A stretch of 64,000 nucleotides of DNA from Astrothelium macrocarpum (taxonomy: Eukaryota > Ascomycota > Dothideomycetes > Trypetheliales > Trypetheliaceae): NCBI GenBank assembly GCA_021030915.1, contig JAGEMR010000012.1:310001-374000 (forward strand), in the 5' to 3' direction. This document shows positions 34,923 to 45,749 of this stretch, piece by piece (positions within the stretch are counted from its first letter, which is position 1; every line of letters starts with the position of its first letter). The position numbers were made by a program, and so were the translations under genes. The notes below the pieces were generated by a model. The model was not told where the DNA came from. It ran no database searches and saw only the letters and a program-made list of their open reading frames with translations.

Positions 34923-36375
34923 TTCTGTACATGGATATTTAAGGTTTTCCTTCGTTGGATCATGGCCTTGCCTTGCAAGAAGCGAGGTGGCGTGTGAAAG
35001 ATGCTACGCGTGTTGTAGATAGGGCGCATGGTGTTGGCTTTCACTGGAGAGGAATATCTAACACCAGATCTGTCGAACTAGAGTTGAACTCGCCGGGCTT
35101 AGGTTGACTGGATGCGGAGTCATTGGCATGAATGTGGTTTTAGGTGCAGCGATGGCCTCGAGCAAAGCTTTGGTTTATCCTCACAAAGCGGCCGTCGTTG
35201 AGCCGGCGGCTGGAGATCGACTGATCCGATTTGTAGCACATCCTCAGCCAGCCACATCCCAATTCTGTTGTGTCCTCAGCTGGACATGTACTGATTCTAG
35301 TACGTCCTCAGCCAGCCTTACCCCAGTTGATCCTGCCGTACGGCACGACCCGCGTTCGCTTAAAGCAGGATACAGCGGAGGTGCTCAGTCACGTACGGGT
35401 CGTGTTTATGCGGCACCACGGCCCGACGCGCGGGGGTGAATCGCGTTGGCCATGTCTTCAGACAAGACCCATTTCGCTGTACAGAAGAGCGTACAGGGCA
35501 TAGGCACGCTTTACGTCCAGCCCACTCCCTTAGATTGTGGCGTGAGTTCGCCTCCTGCTCGAACCCATCAGTCCGGACTTTCAGCTCACGGATACGAGCC
35601 TGGCCAGGTATGAGATCTACCTATACGCGCTGCCGGCTGCAGACCTTTTGGCAAGTAGGAAAGCTAAGCGATCCGACGCGTCATCCGGTGTTGTCTGGGT
35701 CATTGAAGGACTTTGCCAATTGGTAAAGTACACATAATGGCGTGTGAGCAGCCCGTTTACTGTTATTCGTTAAAGATTTTAAAGGTAGACACTTCACAGA
35801 GTATTTTAAAAAAGTATTGATGCATACTCCAGCGTTCTCAGACGTAGTACTCACTGAGAATCAATCCCACATCTACTATTGAGATTAATTCCACAATCGG
35901 TTTACAAAGGTAAGCTGGCAGGCAGGCTAGCAGGCAGGCTAGGGCAGGCAGACTGCAGCAGATAGGCTAGGCAAGTTAACCTAAGGCTGATCCCCGGGGC
36001 CTCAAATGTGGTGCATGGAAGCAACTGACTAACCAAGCGTGGAAACGAGCCCTTGCATCGGCTGGGACTTATGGATTCTCGCCCATTTCGCCTGTCCGCA
36101 TGTGAAGAATTGCAGGAAACTATCTCCGTTCTTGTCCGGGCGGAAGTGTTCGAGACCCTGCTCTCGCTCACATCAAGACACGAGCTAACTATTTACGACG
36201 ATGTCGCCTCGCGAGCGGTGGCCGAAGAGCGTTGGACTCACCACGATTGGTTGCTTGCCCAGCGCAGCCCACATCAGAATATAAAGTAGTCGTCGCGATA
36301 CAGTTCCTCGACCGTCTTGCATTCTTCACCCAAAGTTGTTCCTCTCACTAGCCCCGAACCAACGAGCAATCCATC
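34923..36375. other. 1.45 kb divergent intergenic region
   Basis: Lies between the divergent catalase-related and lipoxygenase genes. Several overlapping short frames at 35.1-35.7 kb have no family signal. A short-unit repeat (CAGGCAGGCTAG, 35915-35970) and scattered TCCTCAGC(C/T) words (35240-35310) are visible. It is the presumed common control region. Confidence 0.5.
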
Positions 36376-38582
36376 ATGACTGATGTCCAGTTTCCTTCAA
36401 ACGGCGTAGATAGCATACCCACTTTGAACGATATCCTCAATGGGAAGATCAACCATGACGTGGAGGAAGATCCCATGGTCGTATGGGATAAGGGAGTGTT
36501 TTTGAACGAATTGCAAAGACAAGGCCTTGTGCTGGGTACCCGAAATGATGGTGTTGTTGATGGCAACCTTGCTGCAAGTACAGGGCTCAAGAAAGGAACC
36601 TACAAGGGCACGCAGCTGGCATTGACGGAGATTTATAGTTTGATTGAAGAAACGTATTATCACCTACCAATCGTTTGGATAATCGGATTCGCTTACGAGA
36701 GCTTAGTCACGTGTCTTTCTTTGATCGTAAGAACTTTGAGCCCATTTTTCCCAAGCAGAGAGATCTCGAGCAAAAAAAAGACATTTACAAATGGAGTGAT
36801 CCGTCCAAAGATAGATATCCTCCTCATCTGGAAACAGTACCTGCGGATCAACAAGAGCCAGTGATCGGCAAGATATTCGATCCTGAGACATTTGATTTTA
36901 CCGGCCTTATTGTGCAAGCTTTTAATTTCGTCATCCCAGCTCAAATCGAGCACAAGGGGACGCCATACGTAGGACCAACACTTGCTGATTGTGAAAAGTA
37001 TAACCGCGACCATCCCAGTCCAAAAACAGATATTATGGAGGGTCGAAACTTCGGCGACCTACCTGACTGGTTTTCGGATGCCCGCTTCGCTCAGCAACAC
37101 CTGAGTGGTGTTAACCCAACAACCATCGCGACGGCTCCACCAGAAAGGGTCAAAGCTTATATCGATGCAGCGGACAAGCAGGGACTTGAATCCATGAAGA
37201 AGCTGCTATCGGAGAGCAACGGCCTCCTCATCCAAGACTATTCGTACTTTCGAGAGGCTACTGGTGTGAGCAACGATCAAGAATTCAAAAATACCGTCCC
37301 GGAATTAGATGCAAACGGGAAACCAACCGGAAGGTTCACGTTGCGGTATGCTTGCGCATCAGTCGTTGTCTTCCAGCTCCGCGAAGATGGGAGACTCCAT
37401 CCATTGGCCATCACGCTGGATTACAAAGGCGCCTTGGACAAGTCTGTCACCATCTTCAATCGACGATTGACCCCAGACGAAAAGGGAAACATCGATGAGA
37501 AAGATGACTGGCCCTGGAGGTACGCCAAAACTTGCGCGCAGACCGCTGATTGGGCAAGGCATGAGATTGCAGTACATCTAGTCGATACACATATGATTGA
37601 GGAGGCTATCATTGTTGCAACGAACCGCACGATCCCCGAAGACCATCTCTTGTACGAGATCCTGAGTCCGCATTGGTTCAGGACTCTCGCACTAAATGCT
37701 GCTGCCCGTAAGGTCTTGGTTCCAGGTGTCATTGCGCGGCTTGCTGGGTTTGGAGACTCCATCGCTCCCGAATCGAGTCGTGCGTTCAATCTGGTTGATT
37801 GGTCATACAAGAACTTTAACTTCCAAGACAAGTATATACCAAATGATCTCAAGAAACGAGGATTTGATCTCGACGCGTCAGGATATAAGTATCGCAATTA
37901 TCCATACGCTTGGTGCATGTCGTTACTTTGGAGAATAATACGCGAATTTGTGAAATCAGTTCTTGTGACCAAGTACAAGTCGGACGAGGATGTTCAAAAT
38001 GATCAATATATCTCGGACTGGTGTAACGAAATCCAAACCAAAGGTCAAATCACGACCTTCCCTACTATCACCACCGTGGATCAGCTAAACGATGCGATCA
38101 CCATGTGCATCCACACGGCTTCACCCCAGCATACTGCGGTAAACTATCTTCAAGATTACTACTATAGCTTCGTCCCATCCAAGCCACCTGCGCTCTGCAC
38201 ACCCTTGCCACAAGATCTGAAGACGTTACAGACTTACTCAGAGAAGGAACTGACTGCAGCACTTCCAATAGGTAACGATGACCAGAAGTGGAAGGATTGG
38301 TTGCTCGCTGCTCAATTGCCTGAATTGCTCAGCTTCAAGGTCGAGAATCGGTACAACCTTATTACTTACGCCAAGTCACTTTACAATGTGAACAAGGATC
38401 GGTCAGTCTTGGAAAATAAGAAATTCGACGCTGTTGCCATCAAAGAGGCTGCCGCACGCTTCTACAGTCAATTGAAAGACTGCGAGCTGGCCTTCCAGTA
38501 CATTTCCGCGTGCCAAACTGAGGGAGCTATCGAGTACAACGTTCTGCAGCCGGAGCTGACTGCCGTGTCAATTTTGATCTGA
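36376..38582 (+). CDS. lipoxygenase
   Basis: Two exons, 36376-36653 and 36707-38582, join across a 53-nt intron to 717 residues. The iron/manganese-lipoxygenase catalytic domain is complete: two metal His in WARHEIAVHLVDTH (His378 and His383), the helix LSPHWFRTLALNAAARKVLV, the third His and Asn in SPQHTAVNYLQDYY (His568, Asn572), and a C-terminal Ile (ILI) whose carboxylate is the fifth ligand. There is no signal peptide, so it is likely cytosolic. Lipoxygenases insert O2 into polyunsaturated fatty acids to give hydroperoxides. Whether the metal is Fe or Mn and the position of oxygenation cannot be read. The intron is inferred from a frame change; the GTATTA donor and CTTACGAGAGCTTAG acceptor are acceptable and it is the only pair I found that restores the frame. 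An adjacent catalase-related gene could process the product. Confidence 0.93.
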
Positions 38583-39386
38583 AGATTTTGTTGGATGAGC
38601 AGCCTTGAAAGCTGTTGATATATCTCAAGGCTGATTTCATGACGAAAAGACCAATCATGTAACCTCAATGGAGCTTATTTTATTTGTTGATGCACTCAGT
38701 AAAGTGCGACAACCATTTTCTTGGTAGGCGAGTAGAAATTTCGGCACGCAGAGTACGGGAGAAAGACTCAAGCTCACTGTTATCATTTCGCTCCCCTTGA
38801 TGTTGCGGCTGCTGCTGTTTCGTGGCCGATGACGACGGTATCGTCAAAGTAGATAACACGATTGTAGGGCCAATTATCGCGCCTTCCTGTCATATCTACG
38901 TTTTACTCAACTTTCCTCTTCGCTAAGGCTTTCTAAGGCTCATCTTGGGGCTCAAGAGGGCTTTCACGAGCCTTAGTGAAATTGAAATGTTTTAATGAAA
39001 GGAAAAAGTTCTGTTCTTCGCTTGAAATAAGGCTATGAGTAGCTGTATGTTAATTGGAAATGTCAAGAGAAACGCTGGAGTCCAGGTACAAAGAGAATAA
39101 GCGGCCAGAAAACACCGGATATGATCATTCATTCGAATTACTTGCGAGAAATGGGATTCTAAAAAAGTTTTCGTTTCAGATTCTTTTGTGGTGCACTGTG
39201 ACCATAAATCGGCGGGTGGCCCTGAGATAGTTAGCTTGCTCCTTGGATGGCTGCCTAGATACGCACACAGCCCGACGCATAGTCATCACTAGCGCATGAC
39301 CCCAACTACTCGAGGCAGCAACTTTACTTATTATATAGAGGACTGTGCTTCATGCACTCAAAGGCCCAATAACAGTTTCGTCCAAG
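38583..39386. other. 800-bp gap
   Basis: No gene seen. It contains the lipoxygenase 3' flank with a short run of CTAAGGCT repeats near 38925-38980. Confidence 0.5.
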
Positions 39387-40133
39387 ATGTCTACTTCAGA
39401 TCGATCATCAATAATCCCACACATTCACTTACTATGCATGAACGAGGAGTTCACAGAGGCTTTCAAGACTGTCGCGTCAGAACTTGAACTGCCCTCGAGT
39501 GTGCAGATCACGCATCACAACAATACCCTCAGCGGCCTTGAATCAAAGGTCAAATTTGACTGCGTAGTCTCGCCGGCAAATTCGTACGGTCTTCTTGACG
39601 GCGGCTTCGACGGCGCCATCTCACGCGCCTTTTCTCCCATCCACAACTACTACGCGCTAACGCGCCACGCGCAAACCAAGCTCTACGAGCAATATCGAGG
39701 TTTCGCACCGCCCGGCACATGCACGATCGTTTCAATTCCAAAGGAGTTCGCGGAACGGTCCAGGACCGGCGATCGTTGGGGCTGTCGATGGCTTGCGTTG
39801 TGCCCGACGATGCGAATCCCATACGATGCCAGCTGGGACCGTGAGGTCGTGTACGAGTGCACTTGGAGTCTGCTGTGCGCCATCGACCGACACAACCGGA
39901 GTGCGAAGGCCTCCGATCATGCTGGGCCGGGGGCGTCGGTGATCAATTCCATGTTGATGACGCCTCTCGCTACAGGCGTGGGCCGTGTCAGCGCGAGGAA
40001 ATGGGCCAACCAGACTGTGCTCGCGATCAAACATTACATCTACGCGGTAGAGAACGCTGCGGAATGCAGTTCGCTTGACTGGGCTCAGGTTTCGAAATTT
40101 TGCGACGAGGTGGACCCAACTCATGAGATGTGA
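39387..40133 (+). CDS. macro-domain-like protein
   Basis: A single exon of 248 residues starting at MSTSDRSSI. The order HIHLLCMNEEFTEAFKTV, FDCVVSPANSYGLLDGGFDG, PPGTCTIVSIP, WLALCPTMRIPYDASW, then NSMLMTPLATGVGRVS and ARKWANQTVLAI is the macro fold as seen in fungal Appr-1-P-type proteins: VSPAN with a GG.D loop for ADP-ribose, and TPLATGVG.V replacing the usual P.LGTG.GG. Macro domains bind or hydrolyse ADP-ribose groups. The catalytic residues are altered relative to the classical MacroD type, so activity is uncertain. The upstream in-frame ATG at 39345 adds 14 unrelated residues and is unlikely to be used. Confidence 0.84.
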   Translation: MSTSDRSSIIPHIHLLCMNEEFTEAFKTVASELELPSSVQITHHNNTLSGLESKVKFDCVVSPANSYGLLDGGFDGAISRAFSPIHNYYALTRHAQTKLYEQYRGFAPPGTCTIVSIPKEFAERSRTGDRWGCRWLALCPTMRIPYDASWDREVVYECTWSLLCAIDRHNRSAKASDHAGPGASVINSMLMTPLATGVGRVSARKWANQTVLAIKHYIYAVENAAECSSLDWAQVSKFCDEVDPTHEM

Positions 40134-42998
40134 TCATTAGCTTTAGACGCGGAAGAGTTACGCTTCCAAAAACAAAGGATTTCGTTGCGGTTCAATGATA
40201 GAAAGGAGGCATTGTAACACATAGCAACATGTGCCCATTGAGCCTGGGCTTGTTTTCCGGCGCGTTTCACAACAACTCCCAAAGTTCACCAATGGAGGTA
40301 TGTGAGACGACACATCGTGGTCCAAATCTTGACGACTTCGAAGTCGACGTGATCTTTCAGTAAAGGCCGGGCACGGAATAGATTTGCGATGCTTCTGGCA
40401 CTTCCTAACGCAAGTGCACGCGCTGCAGCATGAAGCCCAGTGTATCTCTCGTCCCAATTTCCGTGAAAGCTCATAATGACGCTGCCTGCTTTTGTATATC
40501 ATCCATTTTCGTAATCACGCCATGCAAAATGACCAAACTTGACAGGGCAAGCGACAAGGCGCCCATGATTGGAATAGAATATGAATGGTGTTGGTCTTTT
40601 CTCCAGAAGGCCGACCAAATTTAACGATCGTATCACAAAAACAATATCCATCTTCTCTCTCATTGATGGCGAGACAAGAGCTGATATCTCGTTTATGCAG
40701 TGATCCTTCGGATAGATGTTGCTCAAGTCCGACATGCTGGCAGGTTCCACACAGGAGCAGCGATTCGGAGGTCGTGGATATTAGTCGTAGAAGGAAGAAA
40801 GGAACGGACGGAACTGTATTGAGTCTGATGGTTCTGAGTTTGGAAAGGATTGGGCCAATCTTATCTTGGTATGTGATTGAAGGTTGGGGTGGCATGGGGG
40901 GGCTAGGGAGGCTTGGGATGGCTCTGAAAAAGAAATTGCTTTTGCCGGCAAAACGCGTCGCGTCTCTCACGTTCGCGACAACGCGTTTTCCCAAAGCGCA
41001 AGTATTTCATGCTCTCTTTTATCTCCACAAGCTCATATACCGCCTCAAAATCCTCTGGGCGGCTTGCCAATCTGTCGTCAGCATGTTTTGGCAAGACTAA
41101 AATCCCATTGATTCAGAGCGACATGACGACATTGGCTGTAAAAAGAGGCAGCTCGTAGCGGCTGGATACAAACTCCAGGAATACTATCACGGTCTCAATT
41201 TTATGTCGTACCGCCAAGGGCAAAATTCATGTTCCAAGAGACTGAAGAACGGGGGACAGATAGATAACAGTCGATTTCAGGATCGGCCTCACCTTTCCAC
41301 GAACACAAGACTTCTAACAATGCGCCATTTTGGAAATATCAATTAATACTCAGTGAGTTGGTGTATTGCACGCATTTGAACATTATTGTGATCATACTCT
41401 AAAAGATTGTGTATTTAGATAGAGATCCGGTTATTGTTGAGGTGTGGTGCGCCTGGTTTGATGCGCAGCCACATCAACTGAATCCAAATGCTGTACCCGT
41501 TAAATCCCTACGAAAGATCCTGTGCTCATTGAAATTCACCTATAAAGCATTCTATTTAGCAATTGAAATCCGCTTGTGAAGGGAGCATTCTGTGCCCATT
41601 GGAAAATCTCTGAGCAGCAGTCCGAAACCCATCGAAATATTCACATACCTTTTCTTACTGAGGACTCATTCGGTGGTCCCCAATGAAGTTTGAGCAGTGA
41701 GACACAGAGAGAGTTTTGGCTTTCGAAAGCACTATTCTCGAAAAGGTTCTGCCGCCTTTAGTGGTATTTCGTAAGGATTTGAGATTTAATAGCAGATTCC
41801 AGTATAGATGGGTCAGTGAGCAAAGCATTTGCTCCATTACTACTGTAGCGCTCTCGAATGCAGGCAGCAAAAGGAAAACAGAATACCTCTAGAGCTTTGG
41901 CCGTGCTGCCAGCTTTCATCAGGAGGCTCCTGGAGATGCTCTGGTCACCCCCTACATTGATACCTTAGCTGTAGTCTTTTCCCTGACATCTCAATCCAGG
42001 AAACAAAGAATCGAGACAGGAGGGCAAAAAATGTCAGCTCACTTGTGCCTGACTGGAGCCGAAAATAAAGTGAGCCAGCTAAAGATGGATTGAGAGCGGA
42101 TTAAATGCCGTCCGGCGTGGTGAACCAGGCGTTAACAAGAGCTCAGATGATCCAGTAGAAGAGAGCTTGTTTACGAATTAAGACGGGAGGAAAATGAAAG
42201 GAGCGGAAGGATATTGAGGAGTAGAAGGGCCGGAGCTGAATTTCTTGCATTGGGTTCCTATGCAATGTAAATATTTCACCATAATATACTGAGCTCTTTG
42301 TCTTACAAGTTAGCACCATCGCCTCCATATCTTTTATTTGTTGGGGTAAACGCATGTAGCAATAGGCGAATCTCAACATTGATTTTGTAGACGTTCCAGT
42401 CGCTCTGTATCTGCCAACCAAAGGCAAGCCCAGGCTATGGGTCGTATTTTTCTGTTAGAAAGGAAAGTCTGAATTTCCCCGAGCAGTCGTCTACGAGATT
42501 GGCTGTCGAGTTCCATTGCCGGCTCATTGGTCAAAGTCATTCTAGAGGGTTGAAAAAGGACGAATGGTTTACGATTTTCTGTTGGATCCTACTTCGTCGA
42601 CAGCTCAGAACGTAATTCCGATTTAAGGAACATGCCATAGGTTTCCTGATTCTTTAATAGAGGTAACTCGAGTGGGGCTGATTAGTATCGTGTACCCAAA
42701 TCTGTCCATTCAGAAACTTACTATATCCATCTAACTGCTGTCCGGAATGAACTTGATAAGAGCCTAGTCAAAGGCACGACAAATCGTTTTCTTGGACTTT
42801 ATTTCTGAAAGCTGCATAGACTGTACCAAATTTTCTTTCAGACATTTCCAGCTTCTGGATCTCTGAACATTTTCGATGCCTTTCTCTGGCTATTTCACTC
42901 GAACAGTGGAGAATTTACGTGCTCTTTTTCGACATCTATAGACTTTGGAGAAGCCTGTAATCAAAACTCATTGTTAGCCGATCAAGGTCGCTCTAAGC
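40134..42998. other. 2.9 kb gap with one decayed reading frame
   Basis: The only coding-like stretch is the minus-strand frame at 40286-40735 described separately. Other open frames (40585-41111, 41655-41870, 42143-42427) overlap one another on both strands without family features. No repeats or RNA genes recognised. Confidence 0.45.
40286..40735 (-). pseudogene. open frame interrupted by one in-frame TGA
   Basis: Starting at the ATG at 40735, a frame runs 78 codons (MSDLSNIYPKDHCINEIS ... FGHFAWRDYENG) to a TGA at 40501-40499. It continues in the same frame for 71 codons (including GLHAAARALALGSARSIANL) to a second stop at 40286. Sequence on both sides of the TGA looks protein-like. A CGA-to-TGA transition, translational readthrough or an undetected intron would all explain it. 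Family not recognised. Low confidence that it was ever a gene. Confidence 0.3.
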
Positions 42999-43815
42999 AT
43001 GCTTTTCCCTAGATTTTATCGTTCAATTTCGTGTAGTGGGCCCCCAGCATACGTTCGGACAAATTCATCGCTCAGGGCCTCTCCGCTGCTTCTTCATGCA
43101 CCCATGGCGCAAGAACCGACTATCTCGGGCGATAATGACAATGGGCCTATATTCTTTTGGCGAGAATTTGAGGAGCCATATGGATTTCTATCGCAATGGT
43201 ATGAGTGTGTTTTTGAACACAATGGGGTCAAATACAACCACGCGGAGATGTGGATGATGACGCAAAAGGCCAAGCTGTTCAACGATCAGGTATTCACCAC
43301 AATTTTATTAATCATTCACTACCTATACTTTCCAGTGAACTATTTGAGATTCCATCATGCAGCTGTCAAACTGAAAAATTCCAGGATTCTGTCGAGCAGA
43401 TGATGCAGACAACTGTACCGAAGGAGCATCAGGCACTTGGTCGAAGAGTCAAGGGTTACAACGGAAAAATATGGGATCAAAGTAAGTCGTGACCACGACT
43501 TTTGCTTGTTTTGAATGCGTACTCCGAATGCTTCTCAAACTCTCTTGCTTACCATACTGTATAGACAAAAGTCGCATCGTTGAAGAAGGCAATTGGTGGA
43601 AATTCACAAACTGCTTAGATCAACCACAACTTAAGCGACTATTGTTAGAGACAGGGGACAGAGAGCTTGTAGAGGCATCTCCAACTGACAGAATATGGGG
43701 CGTTGGATTTGATGCGCGGACCGCTGACAGCAATCGCAAAGACTGGGGCCAGAATCTTCTGGGCAAAGCCATTATGGCAGTACGGCAGCGCATCCGGGAG
43801 GAACAATCAGCATAG
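42999..43815 (+). CDS. NADAR (DUF1768) family protein
   Basis: Three exons, 42999-43289, 43385-43481 and 43565-43815, join in frame to 212 residues. The complete NADAR fold pattern is present: IFFWREFEEPYGFLSQWYEC, then NHAEMWMMTQKAKLF, HQALGRRVKGYNGKIWD, LLLETGDRELVEASPTDRIW and WGQNLLGKAIMAVRQRIRE. NADAR proteins are N-glycosidases acting on ADP-ribose-linked or riboflavin-pathway intermediates (RibX/YbiA group). The family usually begins near GPIFFW. The extra 35 residues from the ATG at 42999 are Arg/Ser-rich and might be a mitochondrial presequence, but the second ATG at 43104 (MAQEPTISG) would give a standard 177-residue protein. It converges on the CCDC174-like gene with only 28 bp between stop codons. 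Confidence 0.93.
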
Positions 43816-43843
43816 CTTAACTGAAATCCATTATTGCGCTCTC

Positions 43844-44929
43844 TCATGTCTCTTCTCCTCCATGCCTATCTCTACCCCCTTTCATTTCCTCCTTCTCCTC
43901 TTTCTCCTTTCCCCCTTTCATTTCCTCCCCCAGCTCCTCCAAAAATTTGTCCGCCTGCCTCTTCCCTCTCCGTTCACCAATCGCCCTCCTCCGCTCCTCC
44001 ACCTCCTTCCTCCTCCTCTCCACCCTCTCTTCCCTTTCCTTGCGCCTTCGCTCCGTTTCCTTCCTCTCCTCCTCTAACCCTTCCATCTGCACCTTCCTCT
44101 CTTCCTCATCCTGGCTAAACTGGAAGAATCCCGTCCCCTTCATCCGCACCTCCCTTCTTGCATCGTAGTGTTCCTCCGGTGGCGGTGTCGGCGTCCGATC
44201 CCGCTTCGCCGCCAACCGCGCCATCTGCTCCGCCACTGGCGCATCCGGATCGAATGCTGCCGCCTGTATCGCGTCGCCTCGGATAACGTTGCTCGGCTGC
44301 GCAGGCCGTGCGGCGAAGCTGTCGTCGTCGGCCAAGCCATTGCGTTGACGCTTCTTACGTAGTTCTTCGCGAGCGGCCGCAGCACGTGTACCGGTACGAG
44401 CGCGGCCAAACTCGTCGATGTATTCAATTAGCTCCTCGTCGCTGTCAGGATCGGAGGTATCCGAGGAAGTATGGGATTCAGGGTGACTTTGAGCTTCTCT
44501 TTCCGCCCATTTGCGGTCAAAGTCAATGAGGTGCTTGTCTTCGCTGTCGTCTATATCGCCGCGTTTCATAGCGGCGTAGAGACGTGCTTTGTCCTCCATG
44601 CGGCGCTGAGCGCGGCGCCATTCTGCTGGATCGAGGATTTCGGTGCTGGTGCTATGCTTTTGGTCAAAGGCAGGGGTTGAGGTAGAGATATCGGCATGGG
44701 CGCGTTTGAGGGCGCCCTTGTTGTGGGTGTTGAATATTGAGTCTTTCTTGGGGCGAGATCGGCCCGAGGTAGTATTGGAGGGCTGGGAATCGCGGGGAGT
44801 GGTGGAGGCGATTAGAGAGGAGAGGTGGGAAGAGAATGCGAGAGAGGTCGACGAAGATATTTCTTTGTGAGTGGAAGATTTCTTTGGCCGCGGAATGCCA
44901 TATAGGGAAGAGTCTTTCGTAGGCATCAT
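43844..44929 (-). CDS. CCDC174/DUF4078-like nuclear protein
   Basis: A single exon of 361 residues. The motif LDPAEWRRAQRRMEDKARLY, then DKHLIDFDRKWAERE, matches the conserved core of fungal CCDC174. The DUF4078 motif EYIDEFGRARTGTRAAAARE follows at about residues 165-185, and GTGFFQFSQDEEER comes before a long Glu/Arg coiled coil at the C-terminus. CCDC174 proteins are nuclear and linked to spliceosome and exon-junction factors. There are two adjacent ATGs at the start; I use the outer one. The coding strand is notably GC-rich toward the 3' end. The many overlapping plus-strand frames at 43.8-44.9 kb are shadows. Confidence 0.85.
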   Translation of the reverse strand: MMPTKDSSLYGIPRPKKSSTHKEISSSTSLAFSSHLSSLIASTTPRDSQPSNTTSGRSRPKKDSIFNTHNKGALKRAHADISTSTPAFDQKHSTSTEILDPAEWRRAQRRMEDKARLYAAMKRGDIDDSEDKHLIDFDRKWAEREAQSHPESHTSSDTSDPDSDEELIEYIDEFGRARTGTRAAAAREELRKKRQRNGLADDDSFAARPAQPSNVIRGDAIQAAAFDPDAPVAEQMARLAAKRDRTPTPPPEEHYDARREVRMKGTGFFQFSQDEEERKVQMEGLEEERKETERRRKEREERVERRRKEVEERRRAIGERRGKRQADKFLEELGEEMKGGKEKEEKEEMKGGRDRHGGEET

Positions 44930-45749
44930 GGGCTGACAGTATGTTCAGCACAGTTTTGTGCACACAACAAAAGGCAGGTGATGGTATTCGTGAAGAATGA
45001 CGTTTGCTTGGAGACGGGAATGATGAGCGACAAGGATAGCGCCGCCACCCACATGCAGGGCAGCTCCTAAAGTTACAAACACTTAATTACGTTATTTAAC
45101 CTCAAGTCAATGTCTAAGAACAAAAATTGGACCGACCAAAAAATCAACGCCTCATAAAAAGCCAACTTTTCCATGTCCAGCTGAATTCAACACATTAACG
45201 GCTTAACGCCAGTGTCTGGCATATTCGTTACAACCATCTAAACAACTTTTCTACGGACGAAGTTTGACAGCATTTACACTTATGGTAAAGATTCAAAAAA
45301 CTAGTGGAATGCAGATATGTCAACGTACAATCCAGTTTGCGTCCAGGGCAAGGTCAACTTAGATGTTCCACGAATACAATTCTGAACCGCTTTTGTCTAC
45401 AGGCGATCTAACTCACGTACTTAAAAATCCGATCTCAAAGTAGTACGATCTGGATTTTTGGCAACACCTTGAGATGAGTCCAGAGCAAGATGATCATGAT
45501 GAATGACTACAACTTTAATCTGGCTCCTACCATCGCTTGCCCTATTTTGATTCCGTAATCATCCCCTCTTAGCGTCACCACCCGATCTCCCTCAACTACT
45601 TAGCAAAATAGCTCAGTAATTTGCGCTCCAAATTTCGGTGATACCCAGCTTAGTTCATACTTGCTTCGACGGCGATCACTCACGCCCCTCGCATGCTATT
45701 GTCCATGCTGTCCTTGATGTGCGAATGAACGATTTCTGCGATCTAGCAC
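44930..45749. other. 820-bp gap
   Basis: Upstream flank of the CCDC174-like gene and 3' flank of the P450; AT-richer than its surroundings. The plus frame 45638-45955 is antisense to the P450 3' exon. No other feature. Confidence 0.5.

Noticed and set aside
35104..35726. Three overlapping plus frames of 77-111 codons
   Set aside because: They overlap each other in different frames, contain no conserved motif and sit in a promoter region.
43620..44870. Many frames of 60-120 codons on the plus strand
   Set aside because: They are shadows of the CCDC174-like gene, produced by its low-complexity GC-rich coding sequence.
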